DNA of 64,000 nucleotides from Acidimicrobiaceae bacterium (GTDB lineage: Bacteria > Actinomycetota > Acidimicrobiia > Acidimicrobiales > Aldehydirespiratoraceae), in assembly GCA_016845585.1 (NCBI GenBank), contig JAERSO010000052.1, positions 1 through 64,000 of the forward strand, read 5' to 3'. Positions within the stretch are counted from its first letter, which is position 1; every line of letters begins with the position of its first letter. A program made the translations under genes and the position numbers. Shown in pieces: positions 45,412 to 53,336 of the stretch. The notes beneath the pieces are model-generated. The model saw nothing but the letters and a program-made list of their open reading frames with translations, did not search any database and was not told where the DNA came from.

Positions 45412-46173
45412 TCACGACTTCGACGAGATGTTCTTCTGCAGGCTCTCGACCAGCGTTCGAAAAGTCGGCTGGCTCATCGACCACAGCTGCGGGTGAACCT
45501 CGTGCTCGACTGCCTCGTTCGATTCGACGATGGTGTCGAGGGTGAGGATCGACGCCTTGGTGCGGGCGTTGAGCTCCTTTTCCTGACTGGTGGCGCGGGC
45601 CGCCAGCGCGACCGCTTCGTCGACGAGATCGGTGTCGTCGACGACGTCCCAGATCAGACCGACTTCCTTGGCCCGCTCGGCGCGCAGAATCTGGTTGAAC
45701 ACGACCATGGCCATGGTGGTGGATCGGCCGGCGATCTGCCGCAGACGCCAGGTGTGGCCGCCGCCGGGATGGATGCCGATCTGCAGGAAGCGCGAATCGA
45801 ACTTGGCGTACTCCCGGCCGGCGATGGCGATGTCGCAGGCGAGCACCATGTTCATCCCGGCTCCGACGGCTGCACCGTTCACGGCGGCGACGGTCGGAAG
45901 CGGGGTGTGAGCGATGCGAAGAAAGCCGTCATAGATCGCCTTCATCTCCTCGGCGTTGCTTCCGGCCATGAGATCGTCGAGGTCTGCGCCGGCGCAGAAG
46001 CCCCGCCCCGCGCCGGTGAGGACGAGCGCACCGATCGCGTCGTCGGCCTCCCACTCATCGAGCACCGCGCCGATCTCGTCGTTCATGGCGAGGGTGATGG
46101 CGTTGCGATGGTCCGGGTCGTTCAGGGTCAGGACGCCGACGCGGTTACGGACTTCGGTGGTGATGAGACTCAT
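45412..46173 (-). CDS. Enoyl-CoA hydratase/isomerase family protein
   Basis: A crotonase-fold protein of 253 residues: VGVLTLNDPDHRNAITLAMNDEIGAVLDEW (about 11-40), LTGAGRGFCAGADLDDLMAGSNAEE (about 53-77), AVNGAAVGAGMNMVLACDIAIAGREYAKFDSRFLQIGIHPGGGHTWRLRQIAG (about 99-152). The CAGAD oxyanion-hole motif is canonical, while the second catalytic position carries HPGGG, as in many hydratases with relaxed function. ATG 46173 is chosen because CAGACT ends 8 bases before it; ATG 46191 is the alternative. It is probably co-transcribed with the PEP-utilising protein gene. Confidence 0.88.
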   Translation of the reverse strand: MSLITTEVRNRVGVLTLNDPDHRNAITLAMNDEIGAVLDEWEADDAIGALVLTGAGRGFCAGADLDDLMAGSNAEEMKAIYDGFLRIAHTPLPTVAAVNGAAVGAGMNMVLACDIAIAGREYAKFDSRFLQIGIHPGGGHTWRLRQIAGRSTTMAMVVFNQILRAERAKEVGLIWDVVDDTDLVDEAVALAARATSQEKELNARTKASILTLDTIVESNEAVEHEVHPQLWSMSQPTFRTLVESLQKNISSKS

Positions 46174-46181
46174 GGACGTCG

Positions 46182-46187
46182 AGTCTG
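46182..46187 (-). promoter_or_regulatory. -10-like hexamer CAGACT of the leftward hydratase gene
   Basis: On the minus strand CAGACT ends 8 bases before ATG 46173. Confidence 0.4.
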
Positions 46188-46221
46188 GCATCCCGATGCA
46201 CGACTCTGCGAGACGGCGGGG

Positions 46222-46227
46222 TACGGT
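46222..46227 (+). promoter_or_regulatory. -10 hexamer TACGGT of the PhyH gene (leaderless)
   Basis: TACGGT ends 6 bases before ATG 46234. Confidence 0.5.
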
Positions 46228-46233
46228 GAAACG

Positions 46234-47037
46234 ATGGTCCTGTCGCTCCCTAGGCCCACCGTGAGTGCGTTCGAGACGGACGGGGCCACCGTGATCCGTG
46301 GTGCGTTCACCGAGTGGATCGACCAGCTGGCGGCCGGGGTTGCTCGCAACGAGGCCGATCCGAGTGTGTACTTCGCCGAGAACGTGCCGGAAGGGGAGAC
46401 TGGCCGGTTCTGGGACGACTACTGCAACTGGCAGCGCATCCCGGAGTTCGAACGCTTCATCCGCGAGTCCGACGCCGCCGCGATCGCCGGCGAGCTGATG
46501 CAGAGCGCGTCCGTCCAGCTCTTCCACGATCATGTCCTCGTCAAGGACGCCGGCACCGCCACGCCGACCCCATGGCACAGCGACGGTCCGTACTACTTCG
46601 TCGAGGGCGCGCAGACGGTGAGCCTGTGGCTTCCGCTCGATCCGGTGGACGAGGCCACCCTCCGCTTCATCACGGGCAGCCATCGGTGGGAGCGAGATGT
46701 CCTGCCGGTGAAATGGCTGGCGGGCGACGACTTCTACCCGAACATCGACGACTATCTCCCAGTCCCGGACCCAGACGCCGAACCCGACCGCTTCGAGGTC
46801 GTCGAGTGGGCGCTCGAACCCGGCGACGCGGTGGCGTTCCACTACCGCACCGTCCACGGAGCCCGAGGCAACCCCGAGGGCAGCCCGGGTCGCCGAGCGT
46901 TCTCGGTCCGCTTCCTCGGCGACGACGCGCGCTTCATCACTCGGCCGGGGCGCACGTCGCCCCCATTCCCGGGCCACGACATGACCGACGGGCAGCGCCT
47001 GCGCACCGATTGGTTCCCGGTGTTGATCGGCGGATGA
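46234..47037 (+). CDS. Phytanoyl-CoA dioxygenase (PhyH) family protein
   Basis: A non-haem Fe(II)/2-oxoglutarate dioxygenase of 267 residues. Iron ligands: H115-x-D117 in TPWHSDGPYY and H208 in FHYRTVHGARGN, followed by the 2-oxoglutarate-binding arginine in RRAFSVRFLGDD. The family hydroxylates lipids and many small molecules; the bacterial substrate is unknown. The frame is open upstream but that part is antisense to the hydratase gene. TACGGT 6 bases before ATG 46234 fixes the start. Overlaps the MFS gene by 4 bases, which suggests transport of its substrate or product. Confidence 0.87.
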   Translation: MVLSLPRPTVSAFETDGATVIRGAFTEWIDQLAAGVARNEADPSVYFAENVPEGETGRFWDDYCNWQRIPEFERFIRESDAAAIAGELMQSASVQLFHDHVLVKDAGTATPTPWHSDGPYYFVEGAQTVSLWLPLDPVDEATLRFITGSHRWERDVLPVKWLAGDDFYPNIDDYLPVPDPDAEPDRFEVVEWALEPGDAVAFHYRTVHGARGNPEGSPGRRAFSVRFLGDDARFITRPGRTSPPFPGHDMTDGQRLRTDWFPVLIGG

Positions 47038-48371
47038 CGGGGTCGTTTCGCGAGACGGTCTCGGTCTTTCGACTCCGCAACTACCGGCTGTTCTGGGTCG
47101 GCAGCCTCGTCTCCAACATCGGCCGCTGGTTCCAGACCGTCGCCATCCCGATCGTCATCTTCGACCTGACCGGCAGTGCCGGCTGGGTGGGGTTCGCCGG
47201 CTTTGCCCAGATCATGCCGATGGCACTGGTGACGTCGGTCGGTGGCGCGGTGGCCGACCGCTATCAGCGGCGGACAGTGCTCTTCATCACGCAGTCGCTG
47301 CAGGCCCTGGTGGCCGTGGCATTGACGGTCCAGTGGTTCGTCGGCGTGCGGTCACCGACGGCCTACGTGGTCACATCAGTGTTCGTCGGGGCCACCGCGG
47401 GCCTGAATCTGCCTGCGTGGCAGGCGATCGTCAGCGAGATGGTGCCGCGCGAGAAGCTGCTCGCCGGGATCACGATGAACTCCGCCCAGTTCAACGGGTC
47501 CCGCATGATCGGGCCGGCCCTCGGCGGCCTGGCGATCGCAGCCTGGGGACCGGGCTGGGCGTTCTTCGTCAATGCGATCAGCTATGGCGCAGTGCTCGGA
47601 AGCCTGCTGTTGATGAGCATGCCGCATCGAGACATCGACCGGAGCCACCGGCTGCGGCCGTTGCACGAGTTCGCCGAGGCGGCGCGCTACGCGGCGGCGA
47701 GGCGGGGGATCCGCATCGCGATCCTCACGGTGTCGATGGTCGGGTTCTTCGGTCTGTCGTTGCAGACCCTCTCGGTCACGATCGCCGCTCAGGTGTTCGA
47801 CCGCGGTGAGCAGGGATTCGGACTCATGCTCGGGTGTGTCGGCCTCGGTGCGGTGCTGTCGGCACCGTTCGTCGCGGGCGCCGCGGGCCGGATCAAGCGA
47901 TCGAGGATCGTGGAGACCGCGCTGATCCTCTACGCGGGCGCCGCCCTGTTGATCGCCTTCGCCCCTTGGTTCGAGCTGGCCCTCGTCGGCTCGTTCTTCA
48001 TGGGCGTTGCCCACATCTCCACGGGCAGCACACTCAACACGTCCATCCAGCTCCAGGTCGACGAGGCGATCCGGGCGAAGGTGATGGCGTTGTACATCAC
48101 ATCGCTTACCGCTGCGAATCCCACCGGCCAGCTGCTGATCGGCCAGCTGATCGATGCCACCGACCCCCGTGTCGCCTACACATGTGCCGGGGGAGCGTTC
48201 ATCGTGATCGCCAGCTGGCTGGCGTTCCGGGGCCACCTTGGCGGCCTCGACATCGACGAGGGGACCTACGAGCCGGTGCCGGCGGTGGCCGAGGTCCACC
48301 CCTCGACCCCGGCGCCTCCGAGGGGCTACCAGCCGTCGCCCAAGCCGGACTCGTCGCCGTCGGACAGGTAG
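47034..48371 (+). CDS. MFS transporter (MFS_3 / enterobactin-exporter-like)
   Basis: A permease of 445 residues with about 12 transmembrane segments. N-terminal FRLRNYRLFWVGSLVSNIGRWFQTVAIPIVIFDLTGSAGWVGFAGF is the MFS_3 pattern, and the loop motif GGAVADRYQRRTVLF (about 75-89) is the MFS motif A. The central helix carries GPALGGLAIAAWGPGWAFFVNAISY. The last 35 residues are hydrophilic and Pro-rich. It shares 4 bases with the PhyH gene. The 3' end overlaps the convergent nuclease gene by 46 bases. Confidence 0.88.
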   Translation: MTGSFRETVSVFRLRNYRLFWVGSLVSNIGRWFQTVAIPIVIFDLTGSAGWVGFAGFAQIMPMALVTSVGGAVADRYQRRTVLFITQSLQALVAVALTVQWFVGVRSPTAYVVTSVFVGATAGLNLPAWQAIVSEMVPREKLLAGITMNSAQFNGSRMIGPALGGLAIAAWGPGWAFFVNAISYGAVLGSLLLMSMPHRDIDRSHRLRPLHEFAEAARYAAARRGIRIAILTVSMVGFFGLSLQTLSVTIAAQVFDRGEQGFGLMLGCVGLGAVLSAPFVAGAAGRIKRSRIVETALILYAGAALLIAFAPWFELALVGSFFMGVAHISTGSTLNTSIQLQVDEAIRAKVMALYITSLTAANPTGQLLIGQLIDATDPRVAYTCAGGAFIVIASWLAFRGHLGGLDIDEGTYEPVPAVAEVHPSTPAPPRGYQPSPKPDSSPSDR

Positions 48372-49279
48372 CGCTGCCCGACGTCGCAGGCATGCATGGC
48401 GACACACCATCGACAGGCCGGCCCGGGTGAGGTCGATGGCTCGCCTTCCCGGCGTCGCACCTCGATGATCTTGGTGCAGCCGTCGACGACTCGGGCGACG
48501 GTGGAGAACAGCAGATCCTCGGTGACGTCCTCGGGCAGAAAGCGGCCCTGGTCGAGGTAGTAGGTGGCGAGACGGCGCGGGGGAGTGCCGAGGCGCACCG
48601 CTTCCATGAGTGCATAGAACCGGAGATCGTCGAGGTGCTGGGGCGAGAAGCCGCCGGTCTTGAGATCGATCAGGACCTTCCCGGCCTGGCCCCCGGTGGC
48701 CTGACCGAGCGCGAGGTCGACCTTGCCGCTGAGCACGATGCGGTCATGGATCTCGAGGCGGAGCCGGCTCTCGGTCACCGGCCGCCACTGGGTCTTCAGC
48801 GGTGGCCAGCACTCGAGGAACTTCACGACCCGGTCGTTGGCCTCGGCTCGGAGCTCGGCTCGTTCGACTTCGGTGCAGGTCTGCAGCCAGTCGGCCAGGC
48901 CGTCGACCCCCTCGGAGAGCCGGGAGATCGACTCGTCCACCAGATGGAGGGGCTCGGGTTCGCGGCGCCAGTGGATGGAGAGTTCGATCGCTTTGTGCGC
49001 GATGGTGCCGCGAGCGATCGGCACCGACCATGCGAACTCCTCGTCGTCCTCGGCCAGGAATCGCCGCTCGCAGCCCATCACCCGCCCGAGCAGATGCTTG
49101 GAGACGAACATGGTGTCGTTCGCGTCGATCTCTTCGACGAGCGGTTCCAGCCCGTCCTCGAGTTCGCGTCGGAGTTGGTGACGGAGCGCGGCGTCGAAGT
49201 GCGGCCGTTCGCCGCGGCTCGCGCCGAGCTGTGCGAGCACTTCCTCTTGGGCCGGATTGAGCTCAGGCGCAGACTCCAC
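48326..49279 (-). CDS. PD-(D/E)XK nuclease-superfamily protein with AddB/Cas4-like Fe-S cysteines
   Basis: A protein of 317 residues. The nuclease core is visible as IARGTIAHKAIEL (conserved His, about 88-100), IVLSGKVDLALGQATGGQAGKVLIDLKTGGFSPQHLDDLRFYALMEAV (D-x(n)-D-x-K, about 180-225). Four cysteines fit a 4Fe-4S cluster: C74 in VMGCERRF, then C-x2-C-x5-C in GPACRWCVAMHACDVG (about 292-303). This arrangement is that of Cas4, AddB and RecB-like exonuclease domains. It stands alone here, with no CRISPR array or recBCD/addAB genes nearby. GTG 49279 is preceded on its strand by CAGTCT at 6 bases. Confidence 0.82.
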   Translation of the reverse strand: MESAPELNPAQEEVLAQLGASRGERPHFDAALRHQLRRELEDGLEPLVEEIDANDTMFVSKHLLGRVMGCERRFLAEDDEEFAWSVPIARGTIAHKAIELSIHWRREPEPLHLVDESISRLSEGVDGLADWLQTCTEVERAELRAEANDRVVKFLECWPPLKTQWRPVTESRLRLEIHDRIVLSGKVDLALGQATGGQAGKVLIDLKTGGFSPQHLDDLRFYALMEAVRLGTPPRRLATYYLDQGRFLPEDVTEDLLFSTVARVVDGCTKIIEVRRREGEPSTSPGPACRWCVAMHACDVGQRYLSDGDESGLGDGW

Positions 49280-49433
49280 CCCGCGAGACTGTCATAGGCA
49301 GGGCAGCCATCGGCGCACCGCGGTGAATCGAACCGCGATGCCCGTCCGACTGGCGGCGGGCTCGTTCGGGGACTCGGACGTGAGAAGGAGTGGCACCGCC
49401 AAAGGTCGGCGGTGCTGTGGTCAGGAGGCGACC
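49280..49433 (+). promoter_or_regulatory. 154-base leader before the SLH gene with a strong hairpin
   Basis: No gene is visible. GCACCGCC (49393-49400) and GGCGGTGC (49408-49415) form an 8-bp perfect stem around AAAGGTC, and AGGAGG (49423-49428) is an unusually good ribosome binding site 5 bases before ATG 49434. The hairpin may control translation. I compared it with c-di-GMP and other riboswitch consensus patterns from memory and found no match. Confidence 0.4.
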
Positions 49434-50450
49434 ATGAGACGGTTGTTGATTGCTGCATTCGCAGCACTAATGATTGCGGCAGGACTGTCGACCGCGCCGG
49501 GTTCTGCCGCCGGAGAGCTGAGCGCGCAGGCGGTCGGCAACTTCACCGATGTTCCCGCCGGTAGCTGGTACGAGAACGCGGTCACATGGGCCGAGGGGGC
49601 CGACGTCACCACCGGCACGTCTGCGACGACGTTCTCACCGGACCTCGTGCTCGATCGTCAGGACGGCATCACGCTTCTGTGGCGGGCCAATGGATCGCCA
49701 ACCGGAAACCCTGATGCCGGCTTCTCCGACGTCGGGGCCGGCAAGTACTACACCGAGGCAATCAATTGGGCCAAGGCAACCGGCGTGACGACCGGGGTGT
49801 CGCCAGACACCTTCGGAAGAAACGAGCCGATGACCCGTGCGATGTACGCCACGATGTTGTGGCGTGCGGCCGGATCCCCGGGCGGCAACCCCGACGCGGG
49901 CTTCACCGATGTGCCGGCAGGGGCGTACTACGCCGAGGCGGTGAACTGGATGAAGGCCCAAGGCGTGACCACTGGTCTGACGCCCACGCTCTTCGGACCG
50001 GGTGTCGCACTCACGCGAGCCATGGGAGTCACGTTCCTCTGGCGCGACAACGGCGCACCGGTGTTCATGCTCAACGGGTTCCACGTCAATGATCACCACT
50101 CGAATCTCGAGGCCGACGACATCGACATCCTCGTGCCGTCGGGTGAAGTCGAGCTCGAACTCGGCGGATTCCCGCGGGTCGTCACCATCATCGACGAGCT
50201 GCGTTCCCGCAACAGTGGTGAGAACAATGTGAACTGTCCATGCCGGCGACGCCATCACCGGCACGCTGTACTACACCCTGTTCGGCGGCGAAGCCGACGC
50301 GGCGCTCATGAACGAGGTGTGCTTCGACGTGTTCGCCCTCGGCAACCACGAGTTCGATGGGGGCGACGACGGCCTGGCCACGTTCCTCGACTACCTCAAC
50401 GCCGACCCGGGCTGCGACACCCCGGTGCTCGCGGCCAACGTGATCCCTGA
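49434..50450 (+). CDS. 5' part of a frameshifted SLH-domain 5'-nucleotidase-like gene
   Basis: The product has a signal peptide (MRRLLIAAFAALMIAAGLS, cleavage near 26). Three S-layer-homology-like repeats follow (about 35-205; each FTDVPAGSWYENAVTW-like, then a DVTTG or GVTTG loop and a W-R-x-x-G-x-P end). The beginning of a metallophosphatase domain, FMLNGFHVNDHHSNLEADD, is present. At about 50235-50239 a single extra base (TGTCC) shifts the frame. True homology continues in the next feature with HAGDAITGTLYYTLFGG, whereas this frame runs on as Arg-rich nonsense to 50450. Either the gene is a pseudogene or there is a sequence error. SLH repeats anchor proteins to cell-wall polymers. Confidence 0.8.
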   Translation: MRRLLIAAFAALMIAAGLSTAPGSAAGELSAQAVGNFTDVPAGSWYENAVTWAEGADVTTGTSATTFSPDLVLDRQDGITLLWRANGSPTGNPDAGFSDVGAGKYYTEAINWAKATGVTTGVSPDTFGRNEPMTRAMYATMLWRAAGSPGGNPDAGFTDVPAGAYYAEAVNWMKAQGVTTGLTPTLFGPGVALTRAMGVTFLWRDNGAPVFMLNGFHVNDHHSNLEADDIDILVPSGEVELELGGFPRVVTIIDELRSRNSGENNVNCPCRRRHHRHAVLHPVRRRSRRGAHERGVLRRVRPRQPRVRWGRRRPGHVPRLPQRRPGLRHPGARGQRDP

Positions 50451-51801
50451 ACTCGGCACGCCGCTGTTCCCGGACACGTCCACCGAGTACATCCAGCCGT
50501 ACCACATCGAGCAGTTCGGTGATGAGGCTGTGGCGTTCGTCGGCATCGACATCAAGCAGAAGACCCAGGTGTCTTCACAGCCGTTCGATTCGACCCTGTT
50601 CCTCGACGAGGTCACCACCGCTCAGAAGCAGATCAACATGCTCACCGCGATGGGCTACGACAAGATCGGTCTCGTCACCCATCAGGGGTACCAGAACGAC
50701 ATCGATCTGGCTTCCATGGTGAGCGGCGTCGACTTCATCTTCGGTGGCGACTCTCACACCCTGGGCGGCGATCACAGCGCGCTCGGTATCGGCGGAACGG
50801 GTGACTACCCGACCATTGCCAGCGACAAGAGCGGCAACACCACGTGCATCGTGCAAGGCTGGGAGTACAGCAAGGTCGTGGGTTCATTGAACGTGGGCTT
50901 CGACGCTGACGGCGACATGGTCGCCGCAACCCAGGCCGAGGTTGATGCGGTGCTGGCTGCGAACAACCAGATGCAATGGGCGCTGGACGCCGATGCACAG
51001 GCAACGCTCGACGGCTTCTCGGCCGATGTCGCGGTGCTCTCGACTCAGGTGATTGGTTCCACCACCGACGACCTCTGCCTCGCCCAAGTGCCGTACCAGA
51101 ACGAGGGTGGCCCTGGCGGCTTCCTCAACAGTGGCCGGAGTTCACTGTGTGTTCCGACGGATCTGCCCAACGGTGGTGAGATCCAACAGCAGGTCACCGA
51201 TGCGTTCCTCGATCGAGCATTCCGGGCGGACATCGCGCTGCAGAACTCGGGCGGCGTTCGTATCGACATCCCCGCGGGGGACATCACGATCGCCGACGCC
51301 TATGAGTTGCTGCCATTCGCCAACACGCTCTTCGAGTTGGAGATGACGGGTGCGGAAATCGTGCTCGCCCTCGAGCAGGGTGTCGGCAACTGGCTCGACG
51401 CTGCCGGCTCGAGCGGTGCCTGCCCGTACGGCTCGGGAATCCGCTGGGACGTCGATGTGTCCAAGCCGTTCGGCAGCCGGTTCTCCGCCGTCGAAGTGCG
51501 GCCAAAGGGCTCGGCAGTCTGGTCACCGATCTACACCGGCGCCACCTATGTGGTCGTCGCCAACAGCTTCATGGCCGGCGGCGGCCTCGCCGCGTCCAGG
51601 CTGACTGTCACACCCCTACGGCACTATGGGAACCGGTGGAAGCGACGAGTCTTCGATTTGCTGCCGCGGCCCGTTCCCTCGGGCAAGCGGCGAGACTACG
51701 CTCCCTCGTGGTGCCCGGATTCCGGTCGCCCCCCGGTGTGGCCGGGGTGCATCGCACGATCCGGCGCCGAGGGGGCGTCCCGTCCGTCGCGGTCCTGTTG
51801 A
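50308..51801 (+). CDS. 3' part of the frameshifted 5'-nucleotidase/metallophosphatase gene, C-terminus truncated
   Basis: The matching frame opens at 50239 with HAGDAITGT and the first in-frame ATG is 50308. It carries LGNHEFDGGDDGL, the KIGLVTHQGYQNDIDLA and FIFGGDSHTLGG metal-site motifs of UshA-type nucleotidases, and a 5_nucleotid_C domain (VLSTQVIGSTTDDL, QNSGGVRIDIPAGDITIADAYELLPFANTLFELEMTGAEI). The homology stops at VVVANSFMAGGG (about 51590), where relatives continue GDGY. The remaining 70 codons are unrelated and overlap the next gene out of frame. So the domain is cut short as well as frameshifted. The enzyme would release phosphate and nucleosides from extracellular nucleotides if intact. 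Confidence 0.75.
   Translation: MNEVCFDVFALGNHEFDGGDDGLATFLDYLNADPGCDTPVLAANVIPELGTPLFPDTSTEYIQPYHIEQFGDEAVAFVGIDIKQKTQVSSQPFDSTLFLDEVTTAQKQINMLTAMGYDKIGLVTHQGYQNDIDLASMVSGVDFIFGGDSHTLGGDHSALGIGGTGDYPTIASDKSGNTTCIVQGWEYSKVVGSLNVGFDADGDMVAATQAEVDAVLAANNQMQWALDADAQATLDGFSADVAVLSTQVIGSTTDDLCLAQVPYQNEGGPGGFLNSGRSSLCVPTDLPNGGEIQQQVTDAFLDRAFRADIALQNSGGVRIDIPAGDITIADAYELLPFANTLFELEMTGAEIVLALEQGVGNWLDAAGSSGACPYGSGIRWDVDVSKPFGSRFSAVEVRPKGSAVWSPIYTGATYVVVANSFMAGGGLAASRLTVTPLRHYGNRWKRRVFDLLPRPVPSGKRRDYAPSWCPDSGRPPVWPGCIARSGAEGASRPSRSC
51622..51627 (+). promoter_or_regulatory. -10-like hexamer CACTAT of the 51636 gene
   Basis: CACTAT ends 8 bases before GTG 51636; CTGACT at 51601-51606 is a possible -35 with a short 15-base spacer. 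Confidence 0.35.
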
Positions 51802-51944
51802 AGGGGCGGCCCTGGTCGGCTGTGGTCGCCGACATGATCGAAGGGATCGTCGTCGCCAACGGCCTCAGCGGCGCAAAGGCCGACCGCGCCCGGGCGGCAC
51901 TATGGCTGGCGGTCGATGATTCCGGCGGACTGGCTGCTGCGTAG
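51636..51944 (+). CDS. Hypothetical protein (102 aa), possibly conserved in Acidimicrobiia
   Basis: The product VEATSLRFAAAARSLGQAARLRSLVVPGFRSPP... has a basic first half and an amphipathic second half (VAVLLKGRPWSAVVADMIEGIVVANGLSGAKADRARAALWLAVDD). There is no signal peptide or recognised domain. Codon structure is normal for this genome, and a -10-like element gives a leaderless GTG start at 51636. It overlaps the truncated nucleotidase tail in another frame, which supports the view that the nucleotidase 3' end is lost. It lies just upstream of tRNA-Leu. Confidence 0.6.
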   Translation: MEATSLRFAAAARSLGQAARLRSLVVPGFRSPPGVAGVHRTIRRRGGVPSVAVLLKGRPWSAVVADMIEGIVVANGLSGAKADRARAALWLAVDDSGGLAAA

Positions 51945-51950
51945 ACTCCC

Positions 51951-51977
51951 GGGCTGGGGCTACCGTGCCCCAAGCCC
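51951..51977 (+). terminator. Hairpin between the 51636 gene and tRNA-Leu
   Basis: GGGC-T-GGGGC (51951-51960) pairs with GCCCC-AA-GCCC (51967-51977) around TACCGT. Its right arm takes the first four bases of tRNA-Leu, so it competes with the acceptor stem. It is a terminator or processing signal; the TACCGT loop could also be a -10 for the tRNA (51961-51966). Confidence 0.4.
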
Positions 51978-52060
51978 GGGTGGCGGAATTGGCAGACGCA
52001 GGGGGCTTAAACCCCCCGGCCCCCGTAGGGGGTGTGTGGGTTCAAATCCCACCCCGGGCA
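51974..52060 (+). tRNA. tRNA-Leu (anticodon TAA), CCA not encoded
   Basis: A class II tRNA of 87 bases. The acceptor stem GCCCGGG pairs with CCCGGGC, the D arm contains GGCGGAATTGGCAGACGC, and the anticodon stem GGGGG/CCCCC encloses CTTAAAC with anticodon TAA. The long variable arm is CGGCCCCCGTAGGGGGTGT, and the T arm is GTGGG/CCCAC with TTCAAAT. Discriminator A52060 is followed by CGG, so CCA must be added by nucleotidyltransferase, unlike the tRNA-Gln at 13805. Confidence 0.97.
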
Positions 52061-52177
52061 CGGGACTGGGCCATCGAGGTGTTGGCGTCCCATTGCGTCT
52101 GGTCTTGGTGTGTGCCTCCCGTGGCTGGGCAGTGAGGGGGAGGGGCAGTCTCTCTTGCCAATGGAAGCCAATGAGGG

Positions 52178-53290
52178 TCAGCGAGGCTCCCGGGGGAGAC
52201 CGAGGACTCGCTCTCCGAGGATGTTGCGCATGATGTCGGAGGTGCCACCCATGATCGTGTAGCCGGGGGCGTACAGCATCCCGCGGGTCCACTCCGTGAA
52301 GAGCATCGTGTTGGCGCCAAGCACGCGGGCGGCAAAGTCCGCGACGCGTCGCTCGTACTCGGTGCAGAACACCTTTGTGGCGGCGCTGAAATTCGCCGGG
52401 GCTTGCCCCAGGACTTCCCGGTAGACGAGGAGTCGGCCGACCTCGTACTCGGCCTCGAGGCGAGCGATTTGTTGGCGGACGGCTGGGTTCGACGTGTCGG
52501 CCTGGGCGATTGCATGTTTGAACATCGCTCGGTTCGATGCCAGCCGGTCGATGCCACCGCGCTCGTGTGCGAGCTGAACCATGGTCTGCTTGAAAGCGTT
52601 CCCCTCCACGCCGACCAGATTCTCCTGCGGCACACGCACGTCGGTGAGGAACACTTCGCAGAAGTGCTGGTTGGTGGTCATGTCTGTGATCGGGCGGACT
52701 TCGATTCCGGGTGAATCCATCGGGACGATGATTTCGCTGATCCCTTGATGCGGGGGCCCGGAGCGGTCGGTTCGACAGATCAGATAGCAGTAGTCGGCGA
52801 CATCCCCGAAGCTCGTCCAGATCTTCTGGCCGTTGATCACCCAGTCGGACCCGTCACGAACCGCTGACGAGCTCAGCGCGGCGAGATCCGAGCCGGCGTC
52901 GGGTTCGCTCATGCCGATACACCATGTGCTCTCGCCAGACAGCATCTGGGGCAGGAACTCGGCCCGCTGATCGTCGGTGCCGTAGGCGATCAGCGACGGG
53001 CCGAATTGTCGGTCCGCGAACCACATGGCGGCAATTGGCGCGCCCGCGCTGATCATCTCTTCGGCCACGACGAGACGTTCGATCGGGGGGCGGGCATGCC
53101 CGCCGTACTCGGTCGGCCAGCCCATGCCGATGAAGCCCTCCGCCGCCATCATGCGAGCGAACTCCTTCGAGTAGCCGTTGATCCACGAGTCGTTGTGCCG
53201 ACCGAACAGATCGACGCCGCGGGCGGCGAGCTGTCGGGCGCGGGCTTGGAGGTTGGAGAGTGCGGCGGATAGGCGGAAGTCGAGGGTCAT
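52178..53290 (-). CDS. Acyl-CoA dehydrogenase family protein
   Basis: A flavoprotein of 370 residues. N-terminal domain with GMGWPTEYGGHARPPIERLVVAEEMISAG, middle domain with CIGMSEPDAGSDLAALSSSAVRDGSDWVINGQKIWTSFGDVADYCYLICRTD (about 125-175), and C-terminal GYTIMGGTSDIMRNILGERVLGLPR with the GGTSDIMRNI FAD/CoA segment. The subfamily is the FadE-like group common in mycobacterial steroid and aromatic catabolism. It is leftward, 47 bases upstream of YceI on the same strand, and divergent from the monooxygenase fusion. No clear ribosome binding site precedes ATG 53290. Confidence 0.88.
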   Translation of the reverse strand: MTLDFRLSAALSNLQARARQLAARGVDLFGRHNDSWINGYSKEFARMMAAEGFIGMGWPTEYGGHARPPIERLVVAEEMISAGAPIAAMWFADRQFGPSLIAYGTDDQRAEFLPQMLSGESTWCIGMSEPDAGSDLAALSSSAVRDGSDWVINGQKIWTSFGDVADYCYLICRTDRSGPPHQGISEIIVPMDSPGIEVRPITDMTTNQHFCEVFLTDVRVPQENLVGVEGNAFKQTMVQLAHERGGIDRLASNRAMFKHAIAQADTSNPAVRQQIARLEAEYEVGRLLVYREVLGQAPANFSAATKVFCTEYERRVADFAARVLGANTMLFTEWTRGMLYAPGYTIMGGTSDIMRNILGERVLGLPREPR

Positions 53291-53336
53291 GGGAACTCAG
53301 TTTCGATGAAGGTTGTTTCGCCAACTGTGACGAACG

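Noticed and set aside
45385-46233. Upstream extension of the PhyH frame
   Set aside because: It is antisense to a clear enoyl-CoA hydratase; the -10 TACGGT and ATG 46234 fit the true start.
49280-49433. c-di-GMP or other known riboswitch before the SLH gene
   Set aside because: I could not align the leader with the GGCAAACC and GACGCAAAGCC segments of the c-di-GMP-I aptamer. Only a simple hairpin and a ribosome binding site are supported.
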